A stretch of 34,040 nt of DNA from Snodgrassella alvi SCGC AB-598-O02 (GTDB lineage Bacteria; Pseudomonadota; Gammaproteobacteria; Burkholderiales; Neisseriaceae). Below the pieces are notes generated by a model. The model ran no database searches. It saw only the letters and a program-made list of their open reading frames with translations, and was not told the DNA's origin. Shown here in pieces: positions 24,645-30,940 of this stretch. A program made the translations under genes and the position numbers. The DNA is taken from contig JAIL01000246.1 of NCBI GenBank assembly GCA_000725195.1, forward strand, positions 1-34,040, read 5' to 3'. The stretch's first letter is position 1; each line of letters opens with the position of its first letter.

Positions 24645-25328
24645 CTAGATGTTTTTAATTTTTAGTGTAGTAACCACTTTTCCGCATATTTTTATTGAGT
24701 CTATTTCATGACTCTTCAACGTTTCACTAGCGTACTTTGGGTTATCGCTGATAATAAGTAACTCCCCATTTCCAAGCTTTTGTAACCTTTTTACCTTTAA
24801 ACCTTCTGTAGACATATAGACGTAAACCCCTTCATCTTCATAGAAATTTATTGCTTGATCTACAAATAGCCAATCACCACTATTAAATGTTGGCTGCATT
24901 GAATCTCCCGAAGCAGTAATAACTGAAATTGATTCGAGATTATGGCCAAGTTTATTCTTAGCCCATTTTTCTGAAACCTCAATTAGCTTTACTGATTTAG
25001 GATAATCATTGTTATCAAAACCATATCCAGCTTCCGTTTTAATATCGAGTAAAGTTAATTGGATATAACCTTTTTGAGGTGTTGTATGAGCAGATTCAAC
25101 TGGTTGGTCAAACCACCCTCGAGGAAGTTTCAAAGCAATTTCAATTTCACGGGCTGTGTCCGATTTCATTGAACGTGCTTTCCCAGTCTTGGAATCGGCT
25201 GATCCATTAATCCACTGACTGATTTGTGCAGGAGATTTATCAATGCGCTTACTTAATCCTGTTTGACCACCGTACTCCTTGGAAAGCATTAATAATCTCT
25301 CTCTATAGGTTTCTTCAATGGTTTTCAT
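24645..25328 (-). CDS. S24-family CI-type repressor 4, leftward
   Basis: The N-terminal HTH (RLLMLSKEYGGQTGLSKRID, KSPAQISQWINGS) is followed by a hinge with Ala-Gly in KTEAGYGF, the serine in SGDSMQPT and the lysine in LKVKRL, so it is a complete self-cleaving repressor. I place the start at the ATG 25328 (MKTIEETYRERL), which has AAAGG eight bases upstream. The longer frame from 25358 has no such signal. It diverges from the rightward early promoter at 25666 and probably regulates it. A perfect 15-bp palindrome (25352-25366) lies just before its own start. Confidence 0.9.
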   Translation of the reverse strand: MKTIEETYRERLLMLSKEYGGQTGLSKRIDKSPAQISQWINGSADSKTGKARSMKSDTAREIEIALKLPRGWFDQPVESAHTTPQKGYIQLTLLDIKTEAGYGFDNNDYPKSVKLIEVSEKWAKNKLGHNLESISVITASGDSMQPTFNSGDWLFVDQAINFYEDEGVYVYMSTEGLKVKRLQKLGNGELLIISDNPKYASETLKSHEIDSIKICGKVVTTLKIKNI

Positions 25329-25351
25329 AATTAACCTTTCATAAATAATTA

Positions 25352-25366
25352 TTAGCAATTTGCTAA
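25352..25366. promoter_or_regulatory. 15-bp palindrome before repressor 4, possible self-operator
   Basis: TTAGCAATTTGCTAA is a perfect inverted repeat 24 bases before the start codon of repressor 4. Its sequence differs from the GTTTAG-type sites, which suggests that it is read by a different protein. Confidence 0.55.
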
Positions 25367-25581
25367 CAAAAATAAATGTGCGATACGCTTAATTTGTATA
25401 TAGCGAAACACTAATATTATTAATACGAATAGCTAATTAGAAATTAGAGGGATATTTAAACAATATGTGTAGTGGATCGTTGCAGACGGTCAAAAGTTCT
25501 ATATAAAAAAGCTCTTAATTAGTTACTAAAATTACTTGGAAATATTTTTGATGTTCAATTTTTAAATCCATTATATTTAAT

Positions 25582-25597
25582 GTTTAATTAACTAAAT
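25582..25597. promoter_or_regulatory. Operator-like site upstream of the rightward promoter (distal)
   Basis: GTTTAATTAACTAAAT has the 6+4+6 form of the GTTTAGnnnnCTAAAC operators and is identical to the site at 25644-25659. Confidence 0.65.
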
Positions 25598-25643
25598 TTT
25601 TTATTATTAAAAATCAATATTATACCAAAATTATTATCAATTT

Positions 25644-25659
25644 GTTTAATTAACTAAAT
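25644..25659. promoter_or_regulatory. Operator-like site just upstream of the -35 box
   Basis: GTTTAATTAACTAAAT ends seven bases before the TTGACT box and is a second identical copy of the distal site. Binding here would be placed to contact polymerase or to cooperate with the site in the spacer. Confidence 0.7.
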
Positions 25660-25665
25660 ATTTTC

Positions 25666-25694
25666 TTGACTTTTATAGTTTAGAAAACTAAACT
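25666..25694 (+). promoter_or_regulatory. Rightward early promoter with operator in the spacer
   Basis: TTGACT (25666-25671) and TAAACT (25689-25694) are separated by 17 bases. The palindrome GTTTAGAAAACTAAAC (25678-25693) fills the spacer and overlaps the -10 box. Its half-sites equal those at 18965-18980. This should drive the rightward early operon and be shut by the same repressor or Cro that acts at the leftward promoter. Confidence 0.85.
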
Positions 25695-25838
25695 AATCAT
25701 AACAAACAAACACAGACACCGATGACCTCAGTATGAAAAAGAACTGGGGAAAGGAAGCAAAAGGAAATACAGGCTAGGTCGCCACGCTTCATAAGTTGAT
25801 AGCAAAATGTATTGTTTATTGATCTTTAATAAGGCTAA
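25695..25838 (+). other. Leader of the rightward operon, no gene supported
   Basis: The first 140 transcribed bases hold only a 13-codon frame (25732-25773) without a convincing ribosome binding site, and then a terminator hairpin. The more than 500 bases between repressor 4 and the next gene therefore contain operators, a promoter and a leader. A transcript must pass the terminator and 700 bases of antisense gene to reach 26729, so antitermination or a second promoter near 26600-26700 is expected. Confidence 0.4.
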
Positions 25839-25842
25839 AGAA

Positions 25843-25874
25843 AAAGCCAGTTTTAATAAGCTGGCTTTATTGTT
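25843..25874. terminator. Bidirectional terminator after the SLATT-like gene
   Basis: AAGCCAG and CTGGCTT pair around a loop containing TTTTAATAAG, with A and T runs at the two sides. It ends the leftward two-gene insert and also faces the rightward early promoter. Confidence 0.7.
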
Positions 25875-25910
25875 TAGCTTTAGTAATTTAAAGTTACAAC
25901 CAATTTAACG

Positions 25911-26420
25911 CTATTTAGTTGTAAATCTGTACTCTGGTAATTCTCCAGCAAATAATGCAGCGAAATATTCAAGCTTGGTTAATTTTCTTGGCTCTTCAGA
26001 ATAGCCATACTCTAGAGTCCAACCCAGCATTGCTAAAGCAGCTAAACGAGCTGGATGAGAAAGAAAGCCTATTTCATCTGTTTCGTTTTCAGATAAATTA
26101 AGAAGCTTATTTTTAATTACTTCATTGTCCATTTCATCAAAATGAATATACATAGAGTAATATTTTTGATAAACCCCTTTTGCTGACTGAGATTTACTAC
26201 CTGGAGAATAAACTAACTGAAGAGTAGTTACTATAGCTACTATTGAACCAAGGAATACTTCATTCCACGTAGTTGCTATTACAGACATCCCTGTGAGCAA
26301 AAGTATGAAAGAAGCCAGTTTGTCCATTCTACCGAGAAATTTATACATTAATTTCTCATAGTAAAATGAATAAATAACTTCAAATTTTAAATAATTTCTG
26401 ACTTCCTCATAATCACCCAT
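25911..26420 (-). CDS. SLATT-like two-TM membrane protein, 169 aa
   Basis: Two adjacent hydrophobic segments, about residues 34-51 (LASFILLLTGMSVIATTW) and 56-72 (FLGSIVAIVTTLQLVYS), are followed by a soluble domain with the YQKYYSMYIHFDEMDNE helix and a conserved-looking end (EEPRKLTKLEYFAALFAGEL). The order of a short N-terminal helix, TM hairpin and helical C-domain is that of SLATT domains, known as predicted pore-forming effectors in bacterial conflict systems. The call rests on topology, not on a search. It is transcribed against the rightward early operon and follows the 43-aa gene by 11 bases, as in a lysogenic-conversion insert. Confidence 0.6.
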   Translation of the reverse strand: MGDYEEVRNYLKFEVIYSFYYEKLMYKFLGRMDKLASFILLLTGMSVIATTWNEVFLGSIVAIVTTLQLVYSPGSKSQSAKGVYQKYYSMYIHFDEMDNEVIKNKLLNLSENETDEIGFLSHPARLAALAMLGWTLEYGYSEEPRKLTKLEYFAALFAGELPEYRFTTK

Positions 26421-26431
26421 ATGTCTTACCT

Positions 26432-26563
26432 TTACTTTTTACTATTTCCCCCACTTCTAGGATTATTTTGAGGTGGTGGTGTTTTGGAAACAGGCTTATT
26501 TCCAAGGGGCGCTGGTGTTTTAAGCGCATGGTCATAAACCACTTTTTCTTTATCATTACTCAT
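26432..26563 (-). CDS. Proline-rich small protein, 43 aa
   Basis: The frame begins MSNDKEKVVYDHALKTPAPL and ends NNPRSGGNSKK. AGAGGT lies seven bases before the ATG at 26563, and the stop is 11 bases before the SLATT-like start, so the two form an operon. The sequence is disordered, basic at its end and rich in proline, without membrane or catalytic features. It could be a partner, sensor or antidote of the membrane protein. Confidence 0.55.
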   Translation of the reverse strand: MSNDKEKVVYDHALKTPAPLGNKPVSKTPPPQNNPRSGGNSKK

Positions 26564-26673
26564 GATAATTACCTCTATTTGCTAGGTTGTTTTGGGAAAT
26601 TCAATTCTAGCATATGCACGATAGCGGTGAGTGCCTAACCATCCGCTACCTTATACCTTAATCTAAAAATCCA

Positions 26674-26696
26674 AGCCCACTTTTTAGTGGGTTTTA
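26674..26696 (+). terminator. Hairpin with T run upstream of the 26729 gene
   Basis: CCCACT (26676-26681) pairs with AGTGGG (26686-26691), followed by TTTT. It stands 33 bases before the ATG and is the first of the series of hairpins that precede genes of this operon. Confidence 0.55.
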
Positions 26697-26728
26697 GTTT
26701 TTGGATTCCAAAATAAAAGGAGATAAAA

Positions 26729-27079
26729 ATGTTACAAGCTTACAGTAATGAAAATATCACCAACCCAGAACCTGTCGGATACTATGACTTGATAGCACAT
26801 GAAGAAGCCTTGCAAAGAGCAAGTGACTTAGCCGAAGAAGAGAAACAAAGAAAACTGGAAATGCTTGAAGATGATGAACTGATAACTACTGCGTCCGAAG
26901 CTTTTGGTGAATTATTTAGTACTAACTACTCTGGTGCAGCTGACAAAATTCTAAATGAAATAGTTAAGGCAATTGTATTGGGCTGTCCTAAAGATATGAC
27001 AGTAAGACAGCTATTAAGCCATCTTTCATTAGAAGCAGAAAAAATAGTAACTGATTATATTTTAACGCATGCTAATTAA
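26729..27079 (+). CDS. Unknown early protein, 116 aa
   Basis: This acidic soluble protein has a charged helix (EEALQRASDLAEEEKQRKLEM) and a C-terminal helical part (DKILNEIVKAIVLGCPKDMT, VRQLLSHLSLEAEKIV). No family is recognised. AAGGAG is ideally placed before the ATG. It opens the rightward operon after the leftward SLATT-like insert. Confidence 0.7.
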   Translation: MLQAYSNENITNPEPVGYYDLIAHEEALQRASDLAEEEKQRKLEMLEDDELITTASEAFGELFSTNYSGAADKILNEIVKAIVLGCPKDMTVRQLLSHLSLEAEKIVTDYILTHAN

Positions 27080-27178
27080 ACCAAAAACCTGCCAAAACGC
27101 CGGCTTTTTAATTAAGGTTTATAAACTGCGATAAAAAGGAATTTGAGATGAGTAATCAAAAGAAGAGGAATACAAAAA

Positions 27179-27203
27179 AGCTCACTGAACAGTGGGCTTT
27201 AAT
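27179..27203 (+). terminator. Hairpin upstream of the 27221 gene
   Basis: AGCTCACTG (27179-27187) pairs with CAGTGGGCT (27190-27198) with one G-T type pair, followed by a T-rich tract and then the AAGGA ribosome binding site. Confidence 0.55.
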
Positions 27204-27220
27204 TTTAAGGAAAACTAATT

Positions 27221-27877
27221 ATGACTAAGAAATTTAAATCTTTAAAAAAGGCTCCAAAGAAGAATCAAACCTACTTTCTTTTAACTTTTAGGAGGTCTAG
27301 GAATTCTTATGTGAAATTTACATGGGCCGACACGGAAATTGAACACCATTGGCTAAAATCTTATAGAATTTATTCAACTATAAAAGATGTTAAACGGGCT
27401 GCTAAATTTGTAAAGGATTTTATAAAATCCCACAAAGAACAGCTAAATTACATCACATCTGAGCCTAAACCCGAAACCAAAGTTTGGTACGGCATCGATA
27501 TGGATGGTACTTCGAACGATCTTGGGCATTTTTTCTTTGACCCTAGTAATGAATACCATCAATTATCCTTAAAACTCGATTTACTTTATAATAATCCCCG
27601 TATGGTTCAAAAAGCCTCAAAAATAATAACAAAAGCTCTGGATATGGAGCAGAAAAGACTTAAATATAAATTCTTAACAGAAACACCGAAGTCTGGAACC
27701 ATTGTTTATTACCCACATTTTGGTGTTGAATCTGGTGTTGAGGGATGGGAGTATGACCCTGATGCGCCTGAATTTGTTCGCTATTTAAAACTTGGACTAC
27801 TTTTTTCTAAAAAGAAACATGCGTTACGCGCCAGTATAGATATGCTAAAACAAATTAACTCTACGATTCCTAAATGA
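27221..27877 (+). CDS. Phage protein with three tandem copies of a small domain, 218 aa
   Basis: Three repeats of about 60-70 residues can be aligned. Each begins with a strand (QTYFLLTFRRS; KVWYGIDMDG; TIVYYPHFGVESG) and then an aromatic segment (FTWADTEIEHHWL; FFFDPSNEYHQLSL; WEYDPDAPEFVRYL). Each ends with a helix where lysine and alanine alternate (KDVKRAAKFVKDFI; RMVQKASKIITKAL; KHALRASIDMLKQI). I recall this unit in many phage early proteins without known function. AAGGA precedes the start. Confidence 0.7.
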   Translation: MTKKFKSLKKAPKKNQTYFLLTFRRSRNSYVKFTWADTEIEHHWLKSYRIYSTIKDVKRAAKFVKDFIKSHKEQLNYITSEPKPETKVWYGIDMDGTSNDLGHFFFDPSNEYHQLSLKLDLLYNNPRMVQKASKIITKALDMEQKRLKYKFLTETPKSGTIVYYPHFGVESGVEGWEYDPDAPEFVRYLKLGLLFSKKKHALRASIDMLKQINSTIPK

Positions 27878-27880
27878 TTA

Positions 27881-27905
27881 AAGCCCACTTCAGTGAGCTT
27901 TAATT
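27881..27905 (+). terminator. Hairpin after the three-repeat gene
   Basis: AAGCCCACT pairs with AGTGAGCTT with one mismatch and is followed by TTAATTT. It lies four bases after the stop codon. Confidence 0.5.
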
Positions 27906-27926
27906 TCGAGCCTAAGCTAATCAATC

Positions 27927-27994
27927 CAAGCACATTTAACCAAGTGTGCTTGCGTGGATAGGTGGACATAGCCAGCTAATAGCTGGCTTTTTGT
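27927..27994 (+). ncRNA. Repeated structured intergenic element, copy A
   Basis: Stem CAAGCACA / TGTGCTTG encloses the loop TTTAACCAAG (27927-27952). A linker CGTGGATAGGTGGACATA follows, then the hairpin GCCAGCTAATAGCTGGC with a T run. Copy B at 29375 keeps the loop and linker and shows three compensatory changes in the first stem, which supports a functional RNA. It ends 16 bases before the next start codon. Confidence 0.6.
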
Positions 27995-28009
27995 TTAAAG
28001 GATCAAGAA

Positions 28010-28690
28010 ATGGAAGCTAAAGAAAAACAGTTCATAATTACCGAGAAATGGCTTGAAGAAATGAGAGCTTGTAAAGCTGGGCTTCAAGCTTTTAAACAGC
28101 ATTTCCCTAATGGTGGAGAAGCTTTAGAAGTACTAAAGCGATGCGGAGAGTTAGACTATACAGATTTTGGAATATGGTTAGTAGAATACTTACCTCCCAT
28201 TTATCCACCTTTAGTACTTAATACTTTTGTAGGTAATCTTTTTTATCCCGGTGATGTACATATTAAAGGCGATATCTCTACTGAAGAGCTTATTTACATC
28301 AAAGGAAACCTTAAGGTAGATGGGAAATTAACAGTCAATAAATATGGTGTTGTCTATTCCGAGAAATACTGTGTAAATGCTGGTGAGATTGATATTAGTG
28401 AATATGCACGTATTTCATCAAATACTAAAGCTAATTCTATTAGCATGAGAGGTTTTGCTACTATTGTCGGAGAAGTTACAGCTGATAACATTAACCTAAG
28501 CGGTAATGCTGAGATTATCAAAAATGTTATAGCTAAGGTTATTAATTTCAAAGGCGGTTTTATCTTGGGTGATGTTGATGCAGATGAAATTATCAACAAT
28601 GATGGATGGATTGAGGGAGACGTTAACACTATCAAAATTAAAAATATTAATGGAGGAGAGGTCGGCGGAAAGATTACTTATAAGTGTTGA
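28010..28690 (+). CDS. Beta-helix/bactofilin-like protein with phage N-terminal motif, 226 aa
   Basis: Residues about 8-60 (ITEKWLEEMRACKAGLQAFK, HFPNGGEALEVLKRCGE) match a short motif I remember at the head of many phage early proteins (ACK...F...FPNG). Residues 80-226 are a chain of short repeats with small and hydrophobic residues every five to six positions (GDVHIKGDISTEELIYIKGN, then LKVDGKLTV, and GEIDISEYARISS), as in right-handed beta-helices or bactofilin-like polymer formers. Such a surface could mimic DNA or form filaments, but no function is known to me. AAGGA lies before the ATG. Confidence 0.65.
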   Translation: MEAKEKQFIITEKWLEEMRACKAGLQAFKQHFPNGGEALEVLKRCGELDYTDFGIWLVEYLPPIYPPLVLNTFVGNLFYPGDVHIKGDISTEELIYIKGNLKVDGKLTVNKYGVVYSEKYCVNAGEIDISEYARISSNTKANSISMRGFATIVGEVTADNINLSGNAEIIKNVIAKVINFKGGFILGDVDADEIINNDGWIEGDVNTIKIKNINGGEVGGKITYKC

Positions 28691-28723
28691 TTAAATTTAC
28701 CCTATATCAATAAATAGCAATGA

Positions 28724-28747
28724 AGCCAGCAATTAGCTAGCTTTTTA
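28724..28747 (+). terminator. Hairpin upstream of the 28762 gene
   Basis: AGCCAGC pairs with AGCTAGCT imperfectly around AATT, followed by TTTTT. It is a weaker relative of the GCCAGC...GCTGGC hairpins of this operon, and GGAG with a GTG start follows. Confidence 0.45.
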
Positions 28748-28761
28748 AATGGAGAAATATT

Positions 28762-29028
28762 GTGAAAAATTTATTTATTTTACTTTATTCTTGGGTCTTC
28801 CTTTGGTTGTATTTTCTAATTGTAATTCCCTTATTGTTATTCGTGGGAATATTAAATTGTTTATGTGGAAGTAATAAAGCTATAAAGACCCCATTTCAAA
28901 ACTGTCTTTTAAAAGAGAAATTAGTTTTAATTTTATTCATGCTATTTCCTTTTTTCATGATTCCGATCGCTTGTTTTGTCGCACATAAGAAAAATAGAAC
29001 AGTAACATGGTCTGATGTATGGAGTTGA
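28762..29028 (+). CDS. Two-TM membrane protein, 88 aa
   Basis: Hydrophobic segments at about residues 3-34 (LFILLYSWVFLWLYFLIVIP and beyond) and 53-73 (LVLILFMLFPFFMIPIACFV) make this an inner-membrane protein. It has two cysteines near LNCLCG and a basic AHKKNRTV stretch. The start is GTG with GGAG eight bases upstream. Small double-span proteins in early phage operons can be exclusion or holin-like proteins; no family is recognised. Confidence 0.6.
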   Translation: MKNLFILLYSWVFLWLYFLIVIPLLLFVGILNCLCGSNKAIKTPFQNCLLKEKLVLILFMLFPFFMIPIACFVAHKKNRTVTWSDVWS

Positions 29029-29072
29029 AAGTAAAAATAAATCATACGTACAAGTAATATATCTAAATAATA

Positions 29073-29306
29073 ATGATTAATCCACATTTAACCGCTGCCA
29101 TAGCGGTTTTTTTTATGTCAATTTGCCTAGCCTACTCTCCTAATCCTACGCCTCAGGAAGAGCAAAATTATGTTAATAAAATAATGCTTATGGAGCAGGA
29201 AAAAGCAGATCTAAAAGTGATAGAACTAGCTGAAATTTACGACAAAATGTCTGATGAAGAACGCTTAAGAGGTGACGCTGAAATTATTTTAACAAAAAGA
29301 AAATAA
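29073..29306 (+). CDS. Small protein with possible signal sequence, 77 aa
   Basis: From the ATG at 29073 the first 22 residues (MINPHLTAAIAVFFMSICLA) are hydrophobic and could be a signal or membrane anchor. The rest is charged and helical (EEQNYVNKIMLMEQEKADLK). However, the DNA for residues 7-14 is itself a hairpin (ACCGCT/AGCGGT) with eight T, the same device that precedes other genes here. The alternative start is the ATG at 29115. Neither start has a good ribosome binding site, so the N-terminus is uncertain. Confidence 0.45.
   Translation: MINPHLTAAIAVFFMSICLAYSPNPTPQEEQNYVNKIMLMEQEKADLKVIELAEIYDKMSDEERLRGDAEIILTKRK
29091..29114 (+). terminator. Hairpin with T8 inside or before the 29073 gene
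   Basis: ACCGCT (29091-29096) pairs with AGCGGT (29102-29107), followed by an unbroken T run up to an ATG at 29115. It has the form of an intrinsic terminator although it lies inside the longest frame. Confidence 0.5.
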
Positions 29307-29374
29307 TTGAATGAGGATAATTTATGGAAAACAATTTATCAAAAAATGCCAAAACTATTTATTACTGATCAATT

Positions 29375-29440
29375 CAAACGGATTTAATCAAGTCCGTTTG
29401 CGTGGATAAGTAGGCATAGCTGGCTAATGCTGGCTTTTTT
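29375..29440 (+). ncRNA. Repeated structured intergenic element, copy B
   Basis: Stem CAAACGGA / TCCGTTTG encloses the loop TTTAATCAAG (29375-29400), followed by CGTGGATAAGTAGGCATAGC, a less regular second hairpin region (GCTGGCTAATGCTGGC) and TTTTTT. The loop and linker are conserved with copy A while the stem differs by paired changes. It lies in a 215-base gene-poor stretch before the 29521 gene. Confidence 0.6.
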
Positions 29441-29484
29441 AATACATTTAAATTAACTGAAAATTTTTAAATTTTGAACCAATT

Positions 29485-29502
29485 CCAGCGCAAGCTGGTT
29501 TA
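29485..29502 (+). terminator. Hairpin upstream of the 29521 gene
   Basis: CCAGC pairs with GCTGG around GCAA, followed by TTTATTAATT and then AAGGAG. It is short and weak, and is listed because it repeats the gene-start layout of this operon. Confidence 0.4.
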
Positions 29503-29520
29503 TTAATTAAGGAGTAAATT

Positions 29521-29904
29521 ATGACTAAAAAAATTATACCTGCGTCGGAGCAAATTTCACAGATTGGTAACGGATATTTGGATCGTGAACTCGGTGAAGC
29601 CATCTCAACCGCTACTGCTGCCTGTCTTGAACATGGTAAGTCTGCTGTGGTTACTGTTAAATTGACTATTTCCCAACATAACCATAAAGATGGTACTGTT
29701 AAAATTTTAGCAGATGTTTCTAGCAAGCTGCCTAAAGAGAAAATCGATGGATCAATTGTATTTGTAACTCCAGATGGAAATATAACTAATTCTGATCCTA
29801 AACAACAAAAGTTGAATTTACAAACTGTCACTCAAAATGAAAATCAGGATGATCTACAAACTGTAGGCACTCAAAAAGCTTCCTTACGTCTAACAGTAAA
29901 CTGA
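29521..29904 (+). CDS. Conserved phage protein beside DUF2303, 127 aa
   Basis: The first 100 residues are an alpha/beta unit (GYLDRELGEAISTATAACLE, HGKSAVVTVKLTISQHN, KILADVSSKLPKEK) followed by a polar, Gln/Asn-rich tail. I recall similar small proteins directly before DUF2303 genes in prophages, where they are of unknown function. TTAAGGAG precedes the ATG. The pair probably acts in early DNA metabolism. Confidence 0.65.
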   Translation: MTKKIIPASEQISQIGNGYLDRELGEAISTATAACLEHGKSAVVTVKLTISQHNHKDGTVKILADVSSKLPKEKIDGSIVFVTPDGNITNSDPKQQKLNLQTVTQNENQDDLQTVGTQKASLRLTVN

Positions 29905-29924
29905 GTTTAAAAATTTAACCACCT

Positions 29925-29953
29925 AGCCACATATGCATATGTGGCTTTTTTTA
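29925..29953 (+). terminator. Perfect 11-bp palindrome with T run before DUF2303
   Basis: AGCCACATATG and CATATGTGGCT (29925-29946) are a perfect inverted repeat with no spacer, followed by TTTTTTT and then AGGAG. It looks like an intrinsic terminator between the two genes and could also be a protein-binding site. Confidence 0.6.
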
Positions 29954-29966
29954 TTAGGAGAACTTT

Positions 29967-30815
29967 ATGCAAGAAGAAAATATCTTACAAACCGCCTTAG
30001 AAAACCATAAACGACCTTTTATAGTTGAGTCACCCACTGGTGAATCACTGGTTTTCATTCCTGAAGCTGATGGCTGGGATTTTAATATAAAGAACCTTAC
30101 AGGCAAGCCTCTCACTGTAAAGGGTACTAAATATTTTAATACTTTAGCCAGCTTTCTTGACTATACAAATAAATTCAAAACAGATGCATCAAATATTTAT
30201 TTTGATACTAATGATATAGAAAATGTATCAGTCGTTGCTATTATAAATGATGCTACGCCAGACGCACCCGATCGCGGAGATTTTCGTTTACGTTATTCCC
30301 CTAAGCTTACTCCAATGGCAAGAACATGGAAACGAATGGATGGGAATAAAACTAACCAAAATCAATTTTGCAGTTTTTTAGAGCAAAACGCGAAAGATAT
30401 TGTTAGCACCAATCCTGATAATCCATCGGAAAAGCTTCCTAGTTCTGCAGAGGTTTTAGATTTCTGCGCTAATATGGAGTACACGGAAAACTTCATTTTT
30501 AAACAATCGTTTAATGAGCAAGACGGGCGTTTATCTTTTATTATGGAAAATAAAGCAGGAAACGAAAGTAAAATTATGGCTTTTAAAAAATTCGCCATTG
30601 CTTATACACCGTTTGTAGGTGGTGATTCGTTCTTTGTAGAAGCATTACTAAAATTCAGAATCGATAAAAATAATGGTAACTTAGTATTGTGGTTTGAACT
30701 TCAAAACATGGAGTTAGTTCTAGAAAAAGCCATTGAAAGCTTGAAGCAAAAACTACATGAAGGTGTTGGATCAACTCCAATTTATTACGCTGTAGAGCCG
30801 GATCGTTATATTTAA
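29967..30815 (+). CDS. DUF2303 (YfdQ-like) protein
   Basis: The 282-residue protein fits DUF2303, also known from E. coli prophage gene yfdQ: LTGKPLTVKGTKYFNTLASF, FLDYTNKF, VAIINDATPDAPDRGDFRLR, WKRMDGNKTNQNQFCSFLEQ, and PIYYAVEPDRY at the end. The function is unknown. It commonly lies next to recombination genes, as here upstream of recT. AGGAG lies nine bases before the ATG. Confidence 0.85.
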   Translation: MQEENILQTALENHKRPFIVESPTGESLVFIPEADGWDFNIKNLTGKPLTVKGTKYFNTLASFLDYTNKFKTDASNIYFDTNDIENVSVVAIINDATPDAPDRGDFRLRYSPKLTPMARTWKRMDGNKTNQNQFCSFLEQNAKDIVSTNPDNPSEKLPSSAEVLDFCANMEYTENFIFKQSFNEQDGRLSFIMENKAGNESKIMAFKKFAIAYTPFVGGDSFFVEALLKFRIDKNNGNLVLWFELQNMELVLEKAIESLKQKLHEGVGSTPIYYAVEPDRYI

Positions 30816-30822
30816 CGCTATT

Positions 30823-30850
30823 AACCGCCCTAATGGGGCGGTTTTATTTT
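30823..30850 (+). terminator. Hairpin after DUF2303, followed by an orphan ribosome binding site
   Basis: AACCGCCC pairs with GGGCGGTT around TAATG, followed by TTTATTTT and AAAGGAG, but no start codon or frame follows before the next hairpin at 30900. Confidence 0.65.
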
Positions 30851-30899
30851 AAAGGAGCAAGATTATTACAATTTATAAATTAAAAATTTAACCAGACCT

Positions 30900-30928
30900 A
30901 AAGCCCATTAGTTAATGGGCTTTATTTT
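30900..30928 (+). terminator. Hairpin upstream of recT
   Basis: AAAGCCCATTA and TAATGGGCTTT pair perfectly around GT, followed by ATTTTATGGAG, which is the recT ribosome binding site. The stem could act as terminator or control access to the site. Confidence 0.65.
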
Positions 30929-30940
30929 ATGGAGAATAAA

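Noticed and set aside
25732-25773. 13-codon frame in the leader of the rightward operon
   Set aside because: No convincing ribosome binding site and no recognisable peptide; treated as leader sequence.
27148-27228. 26-codon frame between the 116-aa and 218-aa genes with AAGGA upstream
   Set aside because: It spans the hairpin at 27179-27203 and overlaps the next start; its codons simply read through the structured spacer, so I see no support for a peptide.
29324-29368. 14-codon frame with a good GAGGAT ribosome binding site
   Set aside because: Too short to support as a gene and it ends just before the structured element copy B. It could be a leader peptide or the start of a deleted gene, but nothing decides this.
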